The notes below the pieces were generated by a model. That model saw nothing but the letters and a program-made list of their open reading frames with translations. It was not told the origin of the DNA and did no database searches. Positions 1-10,067 of a DNA stretch of 61,000 nucleotides are shown here, piece by piece (the stretch's first letter is position 1; each line of letters starts with the position of its first letter). The stretch is from Mesostigma viride (taxonomy: Eukaryota > Streptophyta > Mesostigmatophyceae > Mesostigmatales > Mesostigmataceae), in assembly GCA_009746045.1 (NCBI GenBank), contig RPFO01000389.1:369686-430685 (forward strand). The letters run 5' to 3'. A program made the translations under genes and the position numbers.

Positions 1-136
1 CCCGGAATAACCACTTCCGAGCACCCAAGTTAATTCGCCGAATTAACTTGGGTGCTCGGAAGTGGTTATTCCGGGCAAAATAGTGTGACGGACCGATTTG
101 CCTCAGTGGGCAAAAGGTTCCGGCACTATTTAACCT
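1..136. repeat. Fold-back (MITE-like) element, cut by the window start
   Basis: Positions 1-75 form a near-perfect palindrome (arm CCGGAATAACCACTTCCGAG) centred near 38. It is followed by an outer arm ending GGCACTATTTAACCTAACTA. The same family recurs at 8669-8815, 52473-52681 and 53934-54105; complete copies start TAGTTAGGTTRAATAGTGCC and end with its reverse complement. No ORF is present. The left outer arm lies outside the window. Confidence 0.85.
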
Positions 137-271
137 AACTAAAACCTGTGCACCTTGGAGGTCAGGGGTTCGAATCCGGACAGCTCCGGCGCATTTACAT
201 TTGCGTGCTCAGTGGCCCAGGCGGATGTCTCATATTCAACCCACCCTCCACGAGGCCAGGTTTTAGATAGG
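137..271 (+). repeat. tRNA-like (SINE-like) core between two fold-back arms
   Basis: This 135 bp stretch carries a good pol III B-box inside GGAGGTCAGGGGTTCGAATC and ends CCACGAGGCCAGGTTTTAG. It is bounded by the fold-back at 1-136 and by the one resuming at 8669. A diverged copy in reverse orientation lies at 52682-53933, again between two fold-backs. It is not a complete tRNA, because no cloverleaf 5' half is visible. Either a SINE or a tRNA-derived spacer of a composite element would fit. Confidence 0.6.
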
Positions 272-276
272 TTAAA

Positions 277-754
277 AGTTGGTTGGAGATCCATCTAGGG
301 TCCTCATGGGTCGTCAGAGATAGAGGATCTAGTACAGATTACTACAATATACTTTATTGTAGTATTGGACCAATGGCTGTACTTCACTAGTATCAGCCAG
401 TGGGATGACGCCACGTATATTATGAGGGCATCTCCCAGGCCTCCACGTCACCGGCTGGTCTAGGCCGGTGTAGTCCTGTCAAAAGGACTGAGCCGACTAT
501 CGTCCAATCATATGCGCATCTGCCTTGGTACCTTCTAGAGGATTCTAGAAGTATCTAACACGCGCATGCACTGAACTACATGGAATGCATGTCCACGTAG
601 GATATTCAGCAAGACTGATGAAGGTGCCAAGCGCAACAGGTTCTTATGCGCAATGAAGGAGAAGGAAGGAACAACAACAATACGTATGAGAACAATAAAG
701 AGAACGTTCATTCTATGCTTTCTGATTTCCATCGCATTCCGTTTATTTGCAACT
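277..754 (+). repeat. 5' LTR of cop-A
   Basis: The 478 bp starts AGTTGGTTGG and ends TTTGCAACT, so its terminal inverted repeat is AGTTG/CAACT. It matches 8184-8668 with only scattered substitutions and short indels, which suggests a fairly young insertion. The gag ATG at 762 lies 8 bases past its end. Confidence 0.92.
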
Positions 755-761
755 TGTATTC

Positions 762-1935
762 ATGTCGGCAGATCATCTTTCTGAGGAGCAAAGGCCTGGC
801 CCTGGTGAGCACGGGCCTGCTCCGAATTTTAACTTCCCTAGCCCGGTGAGCATAGGGAAAACGATATACCTGGGCCCAACCGACCTTGGAAGGAAGGCTA
901 TCTATGGGTCAAATTCTGATAGTCAACACTCAAGTGAGCGAGATCGTCTGCATCGGCGGATGTCCCTCGCCCAGGAGGCGAAACTACTTGCGGCGATAAA
1001 AGAGTGGGTACCAGCGCCGCTGGCACCTGATTCGGTTCAGGTGGACCGCGATCGCTTTGTGATTTCTTTGTCTCCCTTTTTGCGTCGCATCATGTCGAAT
1101 CGTGATATTATTCCAGACTGGTTAGAGTTTTTGCGCGGAACCCCACTGGGGGCCCGTGACAAGAACCACCGGGACTGGATTTCTTTGTTGGATCGAGCAC
1201 AGCGCCTCCAGTGGACACCGCGCGAGTTCATGCGGCGAGTGCGGGAAACCTTTCTCCGGACCGTCACTGACAAGACATGCGACGAAATCGAGGAGTTTGT
1301 CGACGTGAAACCCAAGCCCGGCCAGAGCATCATCGAGCACCTCAACAGTTATTATGATACGCTGGAAAAACAGGCGCTCCGATGGCCCGACGAGGCGGTG
1401 AATCTGCGGTGGATCCAGAATTGCGCTCTGACCGACTCCGAGAAACGCAATCTGGTCGCGAACTGTCGCAGTTACCTGAACGATACTCACAGGTGCAGGG
1501 CACACGTACCTCAAGGAGCTGTTGACTAATCAGACACGCGTCTCCAAGGAAGGGAGTTCGGTGGAGGTGCCTCGAGTGGCCATGGTGGTAGAGCAACAAA
1601 AGGAGATCTTCTGCTACAACTGTGAACAGCCTGGGCACACTCGCCGTACGTGTAAGGGTAAGACTGTCGCTGCCCCTGCATCCCTTCCTCCTTGCACTGT
1701 TTGTGGCAAAACTAGCCATCTGGCTAAGGATTGCCGCTTTCGCAAGTGCAAGCTCTGTGGTGTCCTTGGTCACTCTGCCCCTGCCTGCAGGAACAAGAAA
1801 CGAGCTGAGCCCCAGTATACCCAGGCGGAGATGCTCAAGCTGCTGCAACAGATTTCTCAAAGCCTCAACAGCGATGCTTCCCGTGATGGTGGCAGCCTCC
1901 AGGGCAAGAAGAGGAAGCAGCAGCAGAAAAACTAG
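762..1935 (+). CDS. gag: Gag-like protein of cop-A with three zinc knuckles (frame break)
   Basis: Gag would form the particle shell and bind element RNA. The first ATG after the LTR is at 762. The reading frame runs to TAA at 1527-1529. The frame +1 to it is open from about 1480 to TAG at 1933-1935, so about one base is gained or lost between 1480 and 1526. The C-terminal third has three CX2CX4HX4C knuckles (CYNCEQPGHTRRTC, CTVCGKTSHLAKDC, CKLCGVLGHSAPAC) and a basic, Gln-rich tail. Three knuckles is more than most Copia Gag proteins have; cop-B and cop-C have one. The N-terminal half shows no domain I recognise. The region just before the stop overlaps the next ORF in the -1 frame. Confidence 0.8.
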
Positions 1936-2426
1936 AAGATCCTCTCTGTTTATATAATCCTTACGACGTCCTTAGGGAAGTTAGTGAGGATGATTTGGCA
2001 GAGAAGGCCTGCCAGGTGGTAGGAGCTCCAGCAGTAGTTCCTACAGACCGTAGAACTGCCCAAGTGTGCAGGGATAAGAGTGCCCCTGTTTGTGGCACCC
2101 ACGTACAGAGTGCCCCTGTTTGTGGCACCCAAATCCATGCTATGTTTAAAAGGAGTACCCCAGTGAGGACTCTACTGACTGTAAACAACACATGTGGATC
2201 TGCTCCTGTTTGTAGACAGATGCCTCAAAGTGTTGTCAATGCAGATGCCCAAGTGTGCAGAATACCTGTGAACAACACATGTGGTGCTGCTCCTGTTTGT
2301 AGCCAAGCACCCATAAATGTTGTTGACAGTCAAGCTCCTAAGAGCACTAGTCCTGTTAATATTGATAATACAAATTTGGACTCTTGCTCTGCCAGGAATG
2401 TGGATGCCCAATTAACCATGTCCTGA
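1926..2426 (+). CDS. Linker ORF between Gag and Pol of cop-A, Cys-rich repeats
   Basis: This frame is open from before the gag stop (overlapping it at 1926-1935) to TGA at 2424-2426 and is in the -1 frame relative to gag. It has no good ATG of its own, so it is more likely read by frameshift than by initiation. It begins EDPLCLYNPYDVLRE and then has degenerate repeats around (S/A)APVCG and VNNTCG. I recognise no enzyme domain. A protease would be expected here in a normal Copia element, and none is visible. Its last codons are UCC UGA; moving one base forward there enters the integrase frame. Confidence 0.6.
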   Translation, partial: EKLEDPLCLYNPYDVLREVSEDDLAEKACQVVGAPAVVPTDRRTAQVCRDKSAPVCGTHVQSAPVCGTQIHAMFKRSTPVRTLLTVNNTCGSAPVCRQMPQSVVNADAQVCRIPVNNTCGAAPVCSQAPINVVDSQAPKSTSPVNIDNTNLDSCSARNVDAQLTMS

Positions 2427-5400
2427 AGAGCCACTACCTAATGATTATATTAATCTTAGGATTTTGGCTAAGAGTTTGCATGATGCATGTGGTCATGGCA
2501 ACAATGCCATGAGGCTTATACAAGCCATTAAGGTGAGGGTATGGTGCCAGCCCCCCTGAAACCATACCATGGAATAACATGTACTGTTGACCTGGGGGGA
2601 CCCGAGAGATGATTTTGGCATGTAAATAGGATGTATGGGGGTCCATCCCACCACTTGTTGAGGGTGGTATGCACAGTTACACGCTCGTATTGTGCTAAAA
2701 ATAGCAAAAGACGCTATTTATGGCACATTCTGCCTAGGACAATGGGGGCATCTTTTTGCATGTTTCAATATATTCCCATTTAGTTGCCCCAGTTTGGAAA
2801 TTTTCCACCTAATTGGCACCCCAAAATGGTGAGTATTTCATCAGTTATTAATTTTCCCCCAAAAGAGGTACTTTTTTGGGCTGAAAAAAATAAAACAAAT
2901 CATAGACACACAGTTTGAACCTGGGGAGATATACACAAATACTAGACATGGGCATACACAATCCACAAAGTTTGAGCTCATTCTGACTACAAACGTGGAA
3001 GTTATAGCGTTTGGCAGTTGGCCACCTGTGCAGCCGCTAAGGAAGGCAATAGTGCGTATTAAGGCACACTAACACTTTCTATGCCATCCAAATGGCTCCA
3101 GACCATGCCCAATTCGAGCACAACGTACAAGGAGGTGGCTGGGCACCTCATGTGCCCTTGCCTTACCTTGGCACGGGCAACCTCATGGGTGTGTGCACAG
3201 CAACAAGGCAGGTAGCTCTACATGTCTAGCCAGCACTTCTGAAGCAAATTCTAGGCGTATGCTGTGATCATCATACCAAAACCAAGGTGTCCAATGCAAA
3301 TAGACCCTAGAAAGCCATATCCACTGATTGCCCAACCAAGGGGAACAACAGACAGTCCACAGATAAAGCATACTGATCATAAATGCTGCGTGCCAGGGCT
3401 TCTTACCATGGTTACTTTGCCTTGCTAGCATATGACAGGGCTATCTCATAATTCAGTGGGAGAGAAGAGGCCAACAAAACAACGGTATCCCTACCTACAT
3501 GCAGTTCCACCCATGCAATATGCCCCTCAGAACGCCCACTATAGCTTTTCTTTTCAGCGCGATTGTTTGCTAAGAAACAACCTCAACCTTGTGAGCCTCT
3601 AAGCACACTGAAACCACTGCTAAGAAAGGCTGCGTCAATATTCATACAAAACTGAGTGTTTTTACCAAACTCCTTCCAGGAAACCACTCGACAAATCCCT
3701 TACAACTTGCCAACATGCCACGGCTCATGATTTGACACGTCCCAGCGATGCAACCTAGATAAAATCACTGAAAGCTGCCAGGAATCTGGCGATGCGCATC
3801 ACGGAATGGCATGCTACCTGGCGCTAACTGCGCGGATAGAAGGCGAAAACTTGCGTTGACAACCATTTAAAGAAGCGAAACATTCATAGGGGGACGCTAA
3901 GCACGGGATCGTACCATTACCGGCAGTGTCATATGCCCAGTGGCGCAAGAAAGACCAACCTTCCATGGAAGGATGAGATGCGCATCCGGCGAGCCTGGAC
4001 AGTGTCTTACCGAAAATGACGGAAATCTTGCAAAACCCCGGCGAATTTCTTTAGGATTCTCTATTGACAATGCAAACGCATCCTTGACGCTAAGTAAAGC
4101 CCATAAAACCTGACAATCACCGCCGCCAGCGAGCATTCTTATTTATTCCTCGCGACGAAATTTTCGGATTGGACCCCCGCGGCGATGGTCATCAATAAAA
4201 TTATCGACATTGCAAAGCGCACAAACTTAGCGATGAAATAATATCATAAACTCATCGCCTTCAAGATTCTCGCAATTTCTCTGCATTCCGCTTGTTATAT
4301 TTGTCTAGTTTTGCCTGAAAGCCGTCGCCATGGCCAGCTCCGCTAGGGTGCGCGCACCGTGCACCACTTTTTCACGGTACGGACGGGTACCGCGAATTTT
4401 TTCGGCGCCAAAAAATTCGCGCCCGGACCCTCACCTTAATAACAGGGCCCTCTGGCAAGCGTATCAAGATGTCAGAGAGCACTGTGTGTGCCAACTATGT
4501 GCTAATAAGCCTCCTAAACGTCATGCTAAACATCCCGCAGATGGTAGGGGTAATATCCAGGCTGATATCCTCTACTTCACCAATTACAGGCAGTTGCCTT
4601 ATTTGGTGGCTGTGGATGAATGGTCAGGCTACATTGCAATTGAACCTATGGCAGCTGAGGATGAAAATACCCTCCATGCTGCTGTCCTTGTTATTCTGCA
4701 GAAGTTTGCAGTCATTCACAAACTGCAAATGGATTTGCAGTTTAACTGCCTGACTACTAAATATTCAGATCTGCCCTTCCTGAAGATTGTGGGTCGCGAA
4801 GACCACCAAGCTCAAGGCAAGGTTGACAGATTTATACAGGAGCTTAAGAAGTTGGTGATGTCTGGGGATTATCCAGAAATGTTCAAACCAACTTTTTCTA
4901 TCAGGTGTTTAGGTGCTGCAAAAGTGGAAAACACCATGAACAACCGTTTTCATGCTTTTACGGTGCATGGTGTTCCATGGCTGGTCTCACCTCGTGGGCT
5001 GGCAGGTGGCCTCTACCCTGATGAAATAATGCAAGCATTGAGTAACCAGAGGTGGGCACAGTATGCTCATCTTTGTGAAAAGGACAAGCAGAGAGGAGAG
5101 ATATCACAATTTCATGTGCGAGACCAAGTGTTCTTCCATAAAGAGAATGCTCCTGGTAAACGTGGTTATTGGCAGGGTCCAGGGACCATAGCCTCAGTTG
5201 ACCAGGAGATGAAGACTGCTGATGTGGTATGGAATGGTACCACTTATCATCTGGCTTGGAACAGATTGAAGAGAGATCCAATGAGCGACAAACTTGATCA
5301 AGTAAATCCCCTGATGGATATAGCCCCGGGAAGAGTGGCATCTGGATCTCCCAATCTGACTTCCTGTCCTCCTTTGGCCAGTGAACAGGCTGGACCCCAA

Positions 5401-7417
5401 CTACCAGAAAGGGCGGCCTCCCATCAACTGGAGCCTACTAATCAACAAGTTCAGCCAATGACGTTGACTGAGATATCACAGAATGATATATCAGAAGTTG
5501 GCTTGTTGGTTGATAGGGTGTCTGATCAGCACCGGAAGCTCCGGCCGTTGGAACATGGGCTCGAGACCCCTGGGCAGGTGGATAACATGTTTCAGTCTGA
5601 ACAGCCAAGGCACGGATTCAATTACCCTGGTAATGAGCCAATGCCCTTGGAGACTGATGGAAAATTACCAGTCCAAGGAAGACAAGCTGAGGAGCGGTTG
5701 TCCAAGTTGAACACTCAGCTAGGCAAGAGGGGCAATCTTCCAGAGCTCAGAGATATTGTAAAGAAGCTCAAGCCTTCATTAAAGATTGCCACAATCACTT
5801 CTCTTCCAGAGAAGGGCATGGACCTTGATGGCTTTGATGTTGATACCAAAGCAGAGGTCTCTGTCACCTCACCCTTTAATGCATTATTGGACAAATATTC
5901 CCCTGCACCTAGTCCATGGACTACAAGACTTTGTTGTAATGTCCAAGACTTTGGTAGCACTACCAGCTATCAAGTTCTTGGGGATATTACTGTCCCATTT
6001 TGGGGTGAATACTTGACACTTTGTGTCATTGATGGCTATAGAGGACCCACTCTCATTGGCCAGCCATTCTTGGTGACCCCGGGAGTTACCATTGTTGATG
6101 GCCCCAATGACACAAAGCAGCTTTTAAAAGCACATTGTGACCCAATTCCTCTGGGACCTAACTTCAGGTGTTCCTTGCCTCTTGAAATGTTCCAGAAACC
6201 GAATTGGATGACCGCCTGTGTCGGTTCAGTAATAAAAGGAGCTGAGTGGGGAAAGGATCTTCCCCCTGCTTCTGAGCTGGTGGAACCTGCCCAGCTCAGT
6301 GTGACTTCTCTTGGTCTCACAATTAGAAGGTCATTTGCTGCTCACAGCCCTTTGTCCTTTGATGATGTAGACCTTGATTGTCACACGTTCGCTGGCCTTG
6401 AGGCATGGCGACAAGCATTGGCGCGTGCGCTCCAAGAGTGGCAAACGCTGGATGTTTTTGAAGGCATTTCAGAACCTCCACCCAATGCTCAAATGCTTCA
6501 GTTGCGTTTTGTGTGCAAGATGAAGAGAAAGCTCAATGAGCCTCCTGTACCAAACGCACGTCCAGTTGTAACCCAGTTCCATGGTACTGCAGACTATGAT
6601 AAGGAGGAGTTGTATACTCCTGGACTGTCACATCCTGTTCTCAGGCTTCTCCTTACTCTGTACCTTGGTGCTATGGATTATGGCTTGGATTATGGAGCAG
6701 AGATTGATGATTTCACCAGAGCATTTCTGCATGGTGATCCTCAGGTGGCTCAGGCCACTTGGCAATCTCAACGACCCTGTTGTGTCAAAACCCCAGCATG
6801 CTGGTTAGCTGAAGTAGGTTATCCCTACATGCAGCCAAAAGTGGGCTGGGAAGGGCTGGTCAGTAGTCCAGTCATTTGGTATAAAACCATTGCTCCTGCC
6901 ATCCAGGAGAGATGTCAGATGCAACAATCTCATCTTGCTTATTGTCTCTTTGTGGGTCAATCCAAGGGACAACCCACCTGGGCTACCCTGCATGGGGATG
7001 ATATGCAACGCATTGGTCCCAAGGGATGGTTAAATGAGACCTACAAAAGGCTCAATGACAAATCACCCATTGGCACCAGAGCATGGTTTACCAATAACAG
7101 CCAAGTACCTTATTGTGGCATTGGCTGTACCCTTTTCCAAGATGATAAAGGATGGCATCTGAGACTGCAACCGGCTAAAGGGTATAAAGAAAAGATGATC
7201 AATGAGTTACCCAAGAGAGTAACTGAGGAGAATGCCCCTACGGTTAAAGGTCAACTGGGTTGGCTGGCTGCCACAACCAATCCTGACCTGGCAGTACAAA
7301 GCAGAATGCCAGATTCTGTTGTCATAGGAGAAGGAAGGAGGCGTCTTGAAACATGCCTCAATGAATCTCCTGATCTGGTATTATCTGGAGTAGACTGGCA
7401 CAAGCGTATGATTCCTC
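2419..7417 (+). CDS. pol: Pol of cop-A: INT - retropepsin - RT (split by a DNA insertion)
   Basis: The reading frame opens after TAA 2413-2415 and codes the first half of an integrase HHCC finger (LHDACGH). A 1.9 kb insertion then breaks it at 2532, and it resumes after 4439 in the same frame once the insertion and one TTAA are discounted. The second half of the finger (CVCQLC) follows, then an integrase core (QADILYF, QMDLQF). In the third acidic position this copy has GKVDR where cop-B has GAIER. An SH3-like integrase tail (KRGYWQGPG...HLAWNRLK) follows. Near 5838 comes a retropepsin-like domain (DVDTKAEVSV...GPTLIGQPFL), and then RT with TPGLSHPVLRLLL, IDDFTRAFLHGD and the catalytic box LHGDDM near 6991. 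The frame ends at 7420-7422 and RNase H continues in another frame. Confidence 0.85.
2424..2426 (+). promoter_or_regulatory. Candidate +1 frameshift site UCC-UGA
   Basis: The linker ORF ends ATG TCC TGA. The integrase frame is open only from 2416 on, so the two frames overlap by about 11 bases. Skipping the T of TGA gives GAA GAG CCA, the start of the integrase-finger frame. UCC-UGA is the known +1 site of ornithine decarboxylase antizyme genes. A one-base indel in this copy is the simpler alternative. Confidence 0.35.
2532..4435. mobile_element. Non-autonomous TTAA-flanked DNA transposon inside pol
   Basis: The 1904 bp insert is bordered by direct TTAA copies (2528-2531 and 4436-4439). Its ends are GGTGAGGGTATGG and, reverse-complemented, GGTGAGGGTCCGG. 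It is AT-richer than the host element and holds no ORF resembling a transposase. Next to the right end is a hairpin (GCGAATTTTTT / AAAAAATTCGC). Precise removal of insert plus one TTAA restores the host pol frame. TTAA duplications are typical of piggyBac-type elements, but the ends do not match a family I know. Confidence 0.8.
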
Positions 7418-7861
7418 ATTGACGCCTACACAGATGCTAGCCAAGAGTCTAGATCTGTCAATAAGATTGGTGCCAGAGCCGGATGTTTAATCACCATCAG
7501 GAATGAAGGCAGACAGCCCTCGTTGGTGTACTGGTCCAGTAACCTTCAGAGAAGGCGGTTTGCTGGGATTGACACTGCAGAATGCAGGGCATATGCCATG
7601 TGCATTCGCGACGTCATATACATAAGAGAACTGCTCTTATGGTGTCTGAGTCAGATAAGACCTCAACCTGTGATTGATGTCAGGGTTTATTGTGATAATA
7701 AGCCCGTGGTCTCTTTCATCCAGAATGTGAGGGCCACTACTACTGACTTAGACTACCTTGTGGCAAAGGAACTATCCAGCCACTGTATGACCGTACATCT
7801 GCCAGGACACTCAAATCCTGCTGATGCTATGACCAAGCTAAGTTCCACGGTTGGCCCTTAA
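7415..7861 (+). CDS. pol: RNase H part of cop-A Pol (frame break from RT)
   Basis: A Copia-type RNase H degrades the RNA strand during cDNA synthesis. From about 7415 the frame reads LIDAYTDASQESRS, aligned with the first acidic RNase H motif. It continues with GARAGCLITI, VYWSSNLQRRRFAGIDTAECRA (second acidic region), VYCDNKPVVSF and DLDYLVAKELS...LPGHSNPADAMTKL. Cop-B has the same landmarks in one frame with RT, so the shift here is a one-base break at 7411-7420. The ORF ends at TAA 7859-7861. About 320 bp of untranslated sequence follow before the 3' LTR. Confidence 0.8.
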   Translation, partial: LIDAYTDASQESRSVNKIGARAGCLITIRNEGRQPSLVYWSSNLQRRRFAGIDTAECRAYAMCIRDVIYIRELLLWCLSQIRPQPVIDVRVYCDNKPVVSFIQNVRATTTDLDYLVAKELSSHCMTVHLPGHSNPADAMTKLSSTVGP

Positions 7862-8183
7862 TGGATATCAGCTGTTAAGGTCCATGATGGCTGGGAACCC
7901 CTTGTCATACTGAGGAGTAATCTGGGAGCCTGAGCCTAATGCTCCATCTGTAGGTTTTTATTTCCCCTGGAGGTTTTGTCCTCTCATAGAGAAGAGGGTT
8001 TCCTTCAGATTTGGGTTTTCCCTACAGCAGATTACACCAACCATGCAATGATGATGTGCAAACTCCAGAAGACCCAAGTGAGTCCCCATCTTCCTTACAT
8101 GTGAAAGTGAGCTGGCCAGGTGCGGCCGAACATCAACGAATACATCTAAGCCACATCACTTTCACAAAGGAAAGAATGGCTGG

Positions 8184-8668
8184 AGTTGGTTGGAGATCCA
8201 TCTAGGGTCCTCATGGGTCCTCAGAGAAAGAGGATCTAGTACAGATTACTACAATATACTTTACTGTAGTATTGGACCAATGGCTGTACTTCACTAGTAT
8301 CAGCCAGTGGGATGACGCCACGTATATTATGAGGGCATCTCCCAGGCCTCCACGTCACCGGCCGGCTGGTCTAGGGCCGGTGTAGTCCTGTCAAAAGGAC
8401 TGAGCCGACTGTCGTCCAATCATATGCGCATCTGCCTTGGTACCTTCTAGAGGATTCTAGAAGTATCTAACACGCGGCATGCACTGAACTACATGGAATG
8501 CATGTCCACGTAGGATATTCAGCAAGACTGATGAAGGTGCCAAGCGCAACAGGTTCTTATGCGCAATGAAGGAGAAGGAAGGAACAACAACAATAACGTA
8601 TGAGAACAATAAAGAGAATGTTCATTCTATGCTTTCTGATTTCCATCGCATTCCGTTTATTTGCAACT
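8184..8668 (+). repeat. 3' LTR of cop-A
   Basis: This is the 485 bp partner of 277-754, with the same AGTTG...CAACT ends. A purine-rich tract AAAGGAAAGAATGG (about 8167-8180) lies just upstream and fits a polypurine tract. TTAAA at 8669-8673 is the target duplication. Confidence 0.92.
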
Positions 8669-8815
8669 TTAAATAGTGCCGGAACCTTTTGCCCACTGAG
8701 GCAAATCGGTCCGTCACACTATTTTGCCCGGAATAACCACTTCCGAGCACCCAAGTTAATTCGGCCGATTTAACTCAGTGGGCAAAAGGTTCCGGCACTA
8801 TTTAATCTAACTGTA
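8669..8815. repeat. Fold-back element, right part of the composite split by cop-A
   Basis: The sequence runs from TTAAATAGTGCCGGAACC to TTCCGGCACTATTTAATCTAACT, so both outer arms are present but most of the central palindrome is deleted. With 272-276 it forms the site into which cop-A inserted. To its right the cop-C RNase H sequence begins abruptly. Confidence 0.85.
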
Positions 8816-9011
8816 CACACCAAGGACCTGGGTCTGTCCTACACGGGGCAGGGGGTGCTGGTGGCCTACTCGGATGCCGACTGGGCAAACGATCCTGCGG
8901 ACCACAAGTCAATCACGGGCAACGTGGTCATGTACCGCGGTGCTGCGGTGGAGTGGACCAGTCGCAAGCAGCCCACTCCAGCCCTGTCCACCTGTGAGGC
9001 CGAGTACATGG
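8816..9011 (+). pseudogene. pol: Copia RNase H fragment (cop-C1), left part
   Basis: It translates as TKDLGLSYTGQGVLVAYSD (start) through SRKQPTPALSTCEAEYM and is nearly identical to the RNase H region of cop-C2 (37400-37600). It is cut off on the left by the fold-back at 8815 and on the right by cop-B at 9012. The reading continues at 18911. YSDADWAND and CEAEYM are the canonical Copia RNase H motifs. The rest of cop-C1 pol and its 5' LTR are not in the window. Confidence 0.9.
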
Positions 9012-9426
9012 AGTTGTGAGGGTAAGAATGCCACGAATTCCGCCATGGTTCTTGCAGGAAGTTGCCTTTATTAACAATCAGGAAACACAGACGTAAGTCA
9101 CGTCACTTCCAAGACTGCACGCAGCACAGACGACAGGGTCGCAGTGCCAAGAGAACGTGCACGCAAGAACTAGCGTCCCGGTGTGACCAAGTCACTCATA
9201 TAGCTTACTAGGGACGCGTCCAAGTATTCAGCTGCACTGTCACAGCTGAACTGTCAATCAATTGATTACACAGACTCTGGCACGCCTTTGGCGCGCAGAT
9301 CTATCAATTGTCCATACGGCTAGTCCTGTGGACCTATCCGTACACTAGTCAGCATCAATTGTCTCATAGGTCCTGGCGCGCTACAGTGCGCCTACCTATC
9401 AATTGACCATCAAGTCCTGTACAAGT
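9012..9426 (-). repeat. 3' LTR of cop-B, outer portion (split)
   Basis: This is 415 bp of the cop-B LTR, identical in layout to 18289-18703. The remaining 202 bp are at 11491-11692. The interruption is the LTR element 9427-11485. On the plus strand the terminal sequence is AGTTGTGAGGG. Confidence 0.9.
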
Positions 9427-10067
9427 TGTCAGGGGTGAAGTTCACCCTGTGTGCCCAACTGCCTGCCGTTAATATATTTCATATAGGCCATCCATTGTAA
9501 ACGGAGGTATTAGGGTTGCGTCCCTAATAATCGCACCCGCCTGCCGTATTTGTGGCCATAATTAATATCGGCAGAGTATTATGCAGTGTTGGGGCAGTGA
9601 GCACGTGTCATGTTACGGCTCATGATTTGGTCACGGAGTGACTAAGATATTAGTGCCGAAGCTACGAGAACCGGCACATTATATCAAGACTTGTACGTTC
9701 AGGGTCCTACGACCTATAGCTAGCGTACTATTCAGTCGTACTACTCGACTAGAGAGTGTTAACGGAATCTGGCTAGCGTAACGCATTCTCAGCACATTTC
9801 AGATAAGCTACGCAATCTTTGTGCCAGCCTGTCGAGCACTCACTCTTTGTGCACCTTTGTGCATAAGAGGAAGACGCAACCTACGTTGCACTTACCTAAG
9901 GTCTGAGCCATGAGTTATGGCTGACGCTTATGGTCCCCACCCGGGAGCCACATCATGGTTTTGGTGGACAAACGGTGGTAGTCCGAGATTTAATATGCAA
10001 TGATAATAAAGCGTAATCTTTAATTGTCACTATCGTTTTCGACCTACAAGTCTCAATATTTCTGACA
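9427..10067 (+). repeat. 5' LTR of the small LTR element
   Basis: 641 bp, starting TGTCAGGGGTGAAG and ending TTTCTGACA. It is matched base for base, as far as I read, by 10845-11485. Confidence 0.92.

Larger units (their letters stand above)
277..8668 (+). mobile_element. cop-A: Copia-like LTR retrotransposon of an unusual lineage
   Basis: The element has two LTRs (277-754 and 8184-8668) and a 5-bp target duplication TTAAA at 272-276 and 8669-8673. It carries gag, a linker ORF and pol on the plus strand. It inserted into the outer arm of a fold-back repeat. Its LTRs end AGTTG...CAACT instead of TG...CA. Pol has the order INT zinc finger, INT core, retropepsin-like domain, RT (HGDD), RNase H. 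It is related to cop-B (9012-18905) in domain order, motifs and LTR ends. It is probably defective: frame breaks near 1500 and 7415, and a 1.9 kb insertion at 2532-4435. Confidence 0.9.

Noticed and set aside
137-271. A functional tRNA gene
   Set aside because: Only the B-box/T-arm part is convincing; no acceptor pairing or anticodon arm can be built.
2532-4445. Intron with GTGAGG donor and AACAG acceptor in cop-A pol
   Set aside because: Splicing there would put pol out of frame, whereas TTAA-based excision restores it, and the insert has inverted ends.
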